From Coriobacteriales bacterium (lineage in GTDB: Bacteria; Actinomycetota; Coriobacteriia; Coriobacteriales; UBA8131), in contig JAISMZ010000170.1 in NCBI GenBank assembly GCA_031276475.1, positions 1 to 6,635 on the forward strand: a DNA stretch of 6,635 nt, given 5' to 3'. Below the pieces are notes generated by a model. It made no database searches. It saw only the letters and a program-made list of their open reading frames with translations, and was not told where the DNA came from. A program made the translations under genes and the position numbers. Positions 5,254 through 6,635 of this stretch are shown one piece after another (position 1 is the stretch's first letter; the number at the start of each line of letters is the position of its first letter).

Positions 5254-6635
5254 ATGAAGTTCTGCAAAACGTTGACCGCCTCATTTCTAGCTGCACTGCT
5301 GGTCTTTGCGCTGGCAGCCTGCGAAAGTGGCGAAAAGGTGGCGGCCACTGTTAACGGTGAGAAGATAGCTGAACAGACGGTTACCGACCGGATTATGATT
5401 ATCCGCAACCAGACTGAATCATATGCTGATGATGCTGCCTGGGCGACCGCCTTAAAGCAGGCCAGTCTGACTCCCGAGACCTTGCGCGAGCAGATAATCG
5501 AATCGCTGAAACAAGATATCATCATTCGCCAGGCGGCGGTAGAAAAGGGCATTACGGCCGACCAGACCTCCATAGATGAACAGGTCGCACAGGCACGCGC
5601 GACCATCGGTGGCGATGATGCTGCCTGGGAAGAAGCCCTGAAGAAGTATGGGTATCAAAACGAGGCTGGGCTGCGTGAGCGTCTGGAGATCGCCGATCTG
5701 CAGACCCAACTGACGGAAGCGTTGGCCTCCGAGCCCAGTGAGCAGGCCTTGGACGCTTATCTGCGGGAGTCTGCTGGTCAGTTTGCCGGAAGGCGTTCGT
5801 CAGCTATAGTATTGGCCAGCAGTGATCAGGTCAGCCTTGAGGAGCAAGAAACCAAAGCCAGAGAGCTCGCCGCCAAACTGGGCGCGGGTGAAGACTTCGT
5901 CACTTTGGTAAAGGAGTATTCCACCGATCAGATCTCCAAGGACAAAGACGGAGATATGGGCTGGAGTTCGCTCGTCCAACTCTCTCAGGGCTACCTCGAC
6001 GCGCTGAATGCTCTGGAGCTCGATCAGATATCCGAGCCGATCGTCGACGGCAGCAACGTCTACATCATCAAATGCACGGGGATTTTTCAACTGCCCACTG
6101 AGGAGGATGCCGAGCTGGACGTCAGCACGATTCCCGAGGAGATTAAAGAGCATCTGACCGCACAGTTCAACCAAAGTGACAATTCAACCAAATTCACCAC
6201 CTTCATCCAGCAGATGAGCGATGACGCCGAAGTGGTGATTAACGAGATGCCTGCCGATGTGCCCTATAACGTTGATATGAGTCTGGCGGAAGATACCGAT
6301 ACCAACAATCCTTCTGAGGATGCCAGCGCTTCTGCCGAACCGACTATGCCACCGGTCGACCAGTCCGAACTGACGGGCTCTTTGGTGATCGTTGATATTG
6401 TGGAAGGCGAGGGCCCCGAGGCCAAGGAGGGCGACAGCCTGACGGTTAAGTATACGGGCTACTTTACCGACGGAGTGGTCTTTGACAGCGGCGAGTTCAC
6501 GCTGACCCTGGGAGCCGGTAGCGTCATAAAAGGCTGGGAACAGGGCTTGGTGGGCATGAAGGTCGGCGGCCAGCGCCATCTTGTAATACCATCCGACCTG
6601 GCCTATGGAACAACCGGCTCGGGTTCTATTCCGCC
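5254..6635 (+). CDS. SurA-like / parvulin / FKBP peptidyl-prolyl isomerase lipoprotein (3' end outside window)
   Basis: Predicted extracytoplasmic lipoprotein that helps exported proteins fold. The frame is open for 460 codons to the window edge. A signal peptide (1-22) ends in the lipobox LAAC with Cys23. A SurA-like N-terminal region follows (about 28-175; VAATVNGEKI, then helices with DIIIRQAAVEKGIT). A parvulin-like domain spans about 181-277 (LGAGEDFVTLVKEYSTD, DGDMGWSS). An acidic Ser/Pro linker (about 333-372) leads to an FKBP domain from about 376. The parvulin domain has lost both signature histidines (Ala184 and Tyr270 in their places), so it is probably non-catalytic. The FKBP pocket residues are kept as far as visible: Tyr400, Phe410-Asp411, Phe415, Val424-Ile425, Trp428 and Tyr451. 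The ATG at 5254 is supported by the signal peptide and AGCAGG six bases upstream. Confidence 0.9.
   Translation, partial: MKFCKTLTASFLAALLVFALAACESGEKVAATVNGEKIAEQTVTDRIMIIRNQTESYADDAAWATALKQASLTPETLREQIIESLKQDIIIRQAAVEKGITADQTSIDEQVAQARATIGGDDAAWEEALKKYGYQNEAGLRERLEIADLQTQLTEALASEPSEQALDAYLRESAGQFAGRRSSAIVLASSDQVSLEEQETKARELAAKLGAGEDFVTLVKEYSTDQISKDKDGDMGWSSLVQLSQGYLDALNALELDQISEPIVDGSNVYIIKCTGIFQLPTEEDAELDVSTIPEEIKEHLTAQFNQSDNSTKFTTFIQQMSDDAEVVINEMPADVPYNVDMSLAEDTDTNNPSEDASASAEPTMPPVDQSELTGSLVIVDIVEGEGPEAKEGDSLTVKYTGYFTDGVVFDSGEFTLTLGAGSVIKGWEQGLVGMKVGGQRHLVIPSDLAYGTTGSGSIP

Noticed and set aside
5800..6579. Minus-strand frames of 124 and 131 codons opposite the lipoprotein gene
   Set aside because: They are shadows of the plus-strand lipoprotein frame, which carries a lipobox, SurA/parvulin features and FKBP motifs.

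Overview
The window is a stretch of moderately GC-rich bacterial chromosome made of housekeeping and cell-envelope genes. No phage, insertion sequence, CRISPR array, tRNA or rRNA gene was recognised. The glmU-prs-pth order is the core cluster known from Gram-positive bacteria (in Bacillus it continues to mfd). A single-membrane, high-GC Gram-positive is suggested by that order, a membrane-anchored YkuD L,D-transpeptidase with PG_binding_4-like regions, and a SurA-like lipoprotein. My best guess is Actinomycetota, possibly Coriobacteriia. This is an inference from gene content, not a demonstrated placement.

Layout. Positions 1-276 hold no gene I can support, but they are highly structured. A perfect 18-bp inverted repeat (43-60/132-149) encloses a second hairpin. 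It abuts about four copies of a 32-bp tandem repeat (150-277) that runs up to the pth stop codon. Positions 277-3316 are a minus-strand operon, transcribed glmU, then prs, then pth. glmU and prs overlap by one base (TGATG), and prs and pth are about 38 bp apart. Positions 3317-3655 are a divergent control region with a candidate promoter for each direction, a hairpin near each inferred 5' end, and a 15-codon leader ORF that overlaps the next gene as ATGA. Position 3656-5107 (+) encodes the L,D-transpeptidase. Positions 5108-5253 carry a good extended -10 promoter. From 5254 to the window end runs a lipoprotein that joins a SurA-like chaperone, a degenerate parvulin domain and an FKBP domain; it is cut off by the window edge.

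How the genes work together. GlmU makes UDP-GlcNAc, the first dedicated peptidoglycan precursor. The divergent L,D-transpeptidase cross-links or modifies finished peptidoglycan outside the membrane. The lipoprotein probably helps exported proteins fold in the same compartment. Prs (PRPP synthesis) and Pth (peptidyl-tRNA recycling) are general housekeeping.

No wholly new system is evident. The items most worth a second look are the parvulin/FKBP double-isomerase lipoprotein whose parvulin half lacks both signature histidines, the coupled leader ORF ahead of the transpeptidase, the similar promoter cores of the two envelope genes, and the palindrome-plus-tandem-repeat island after pth.
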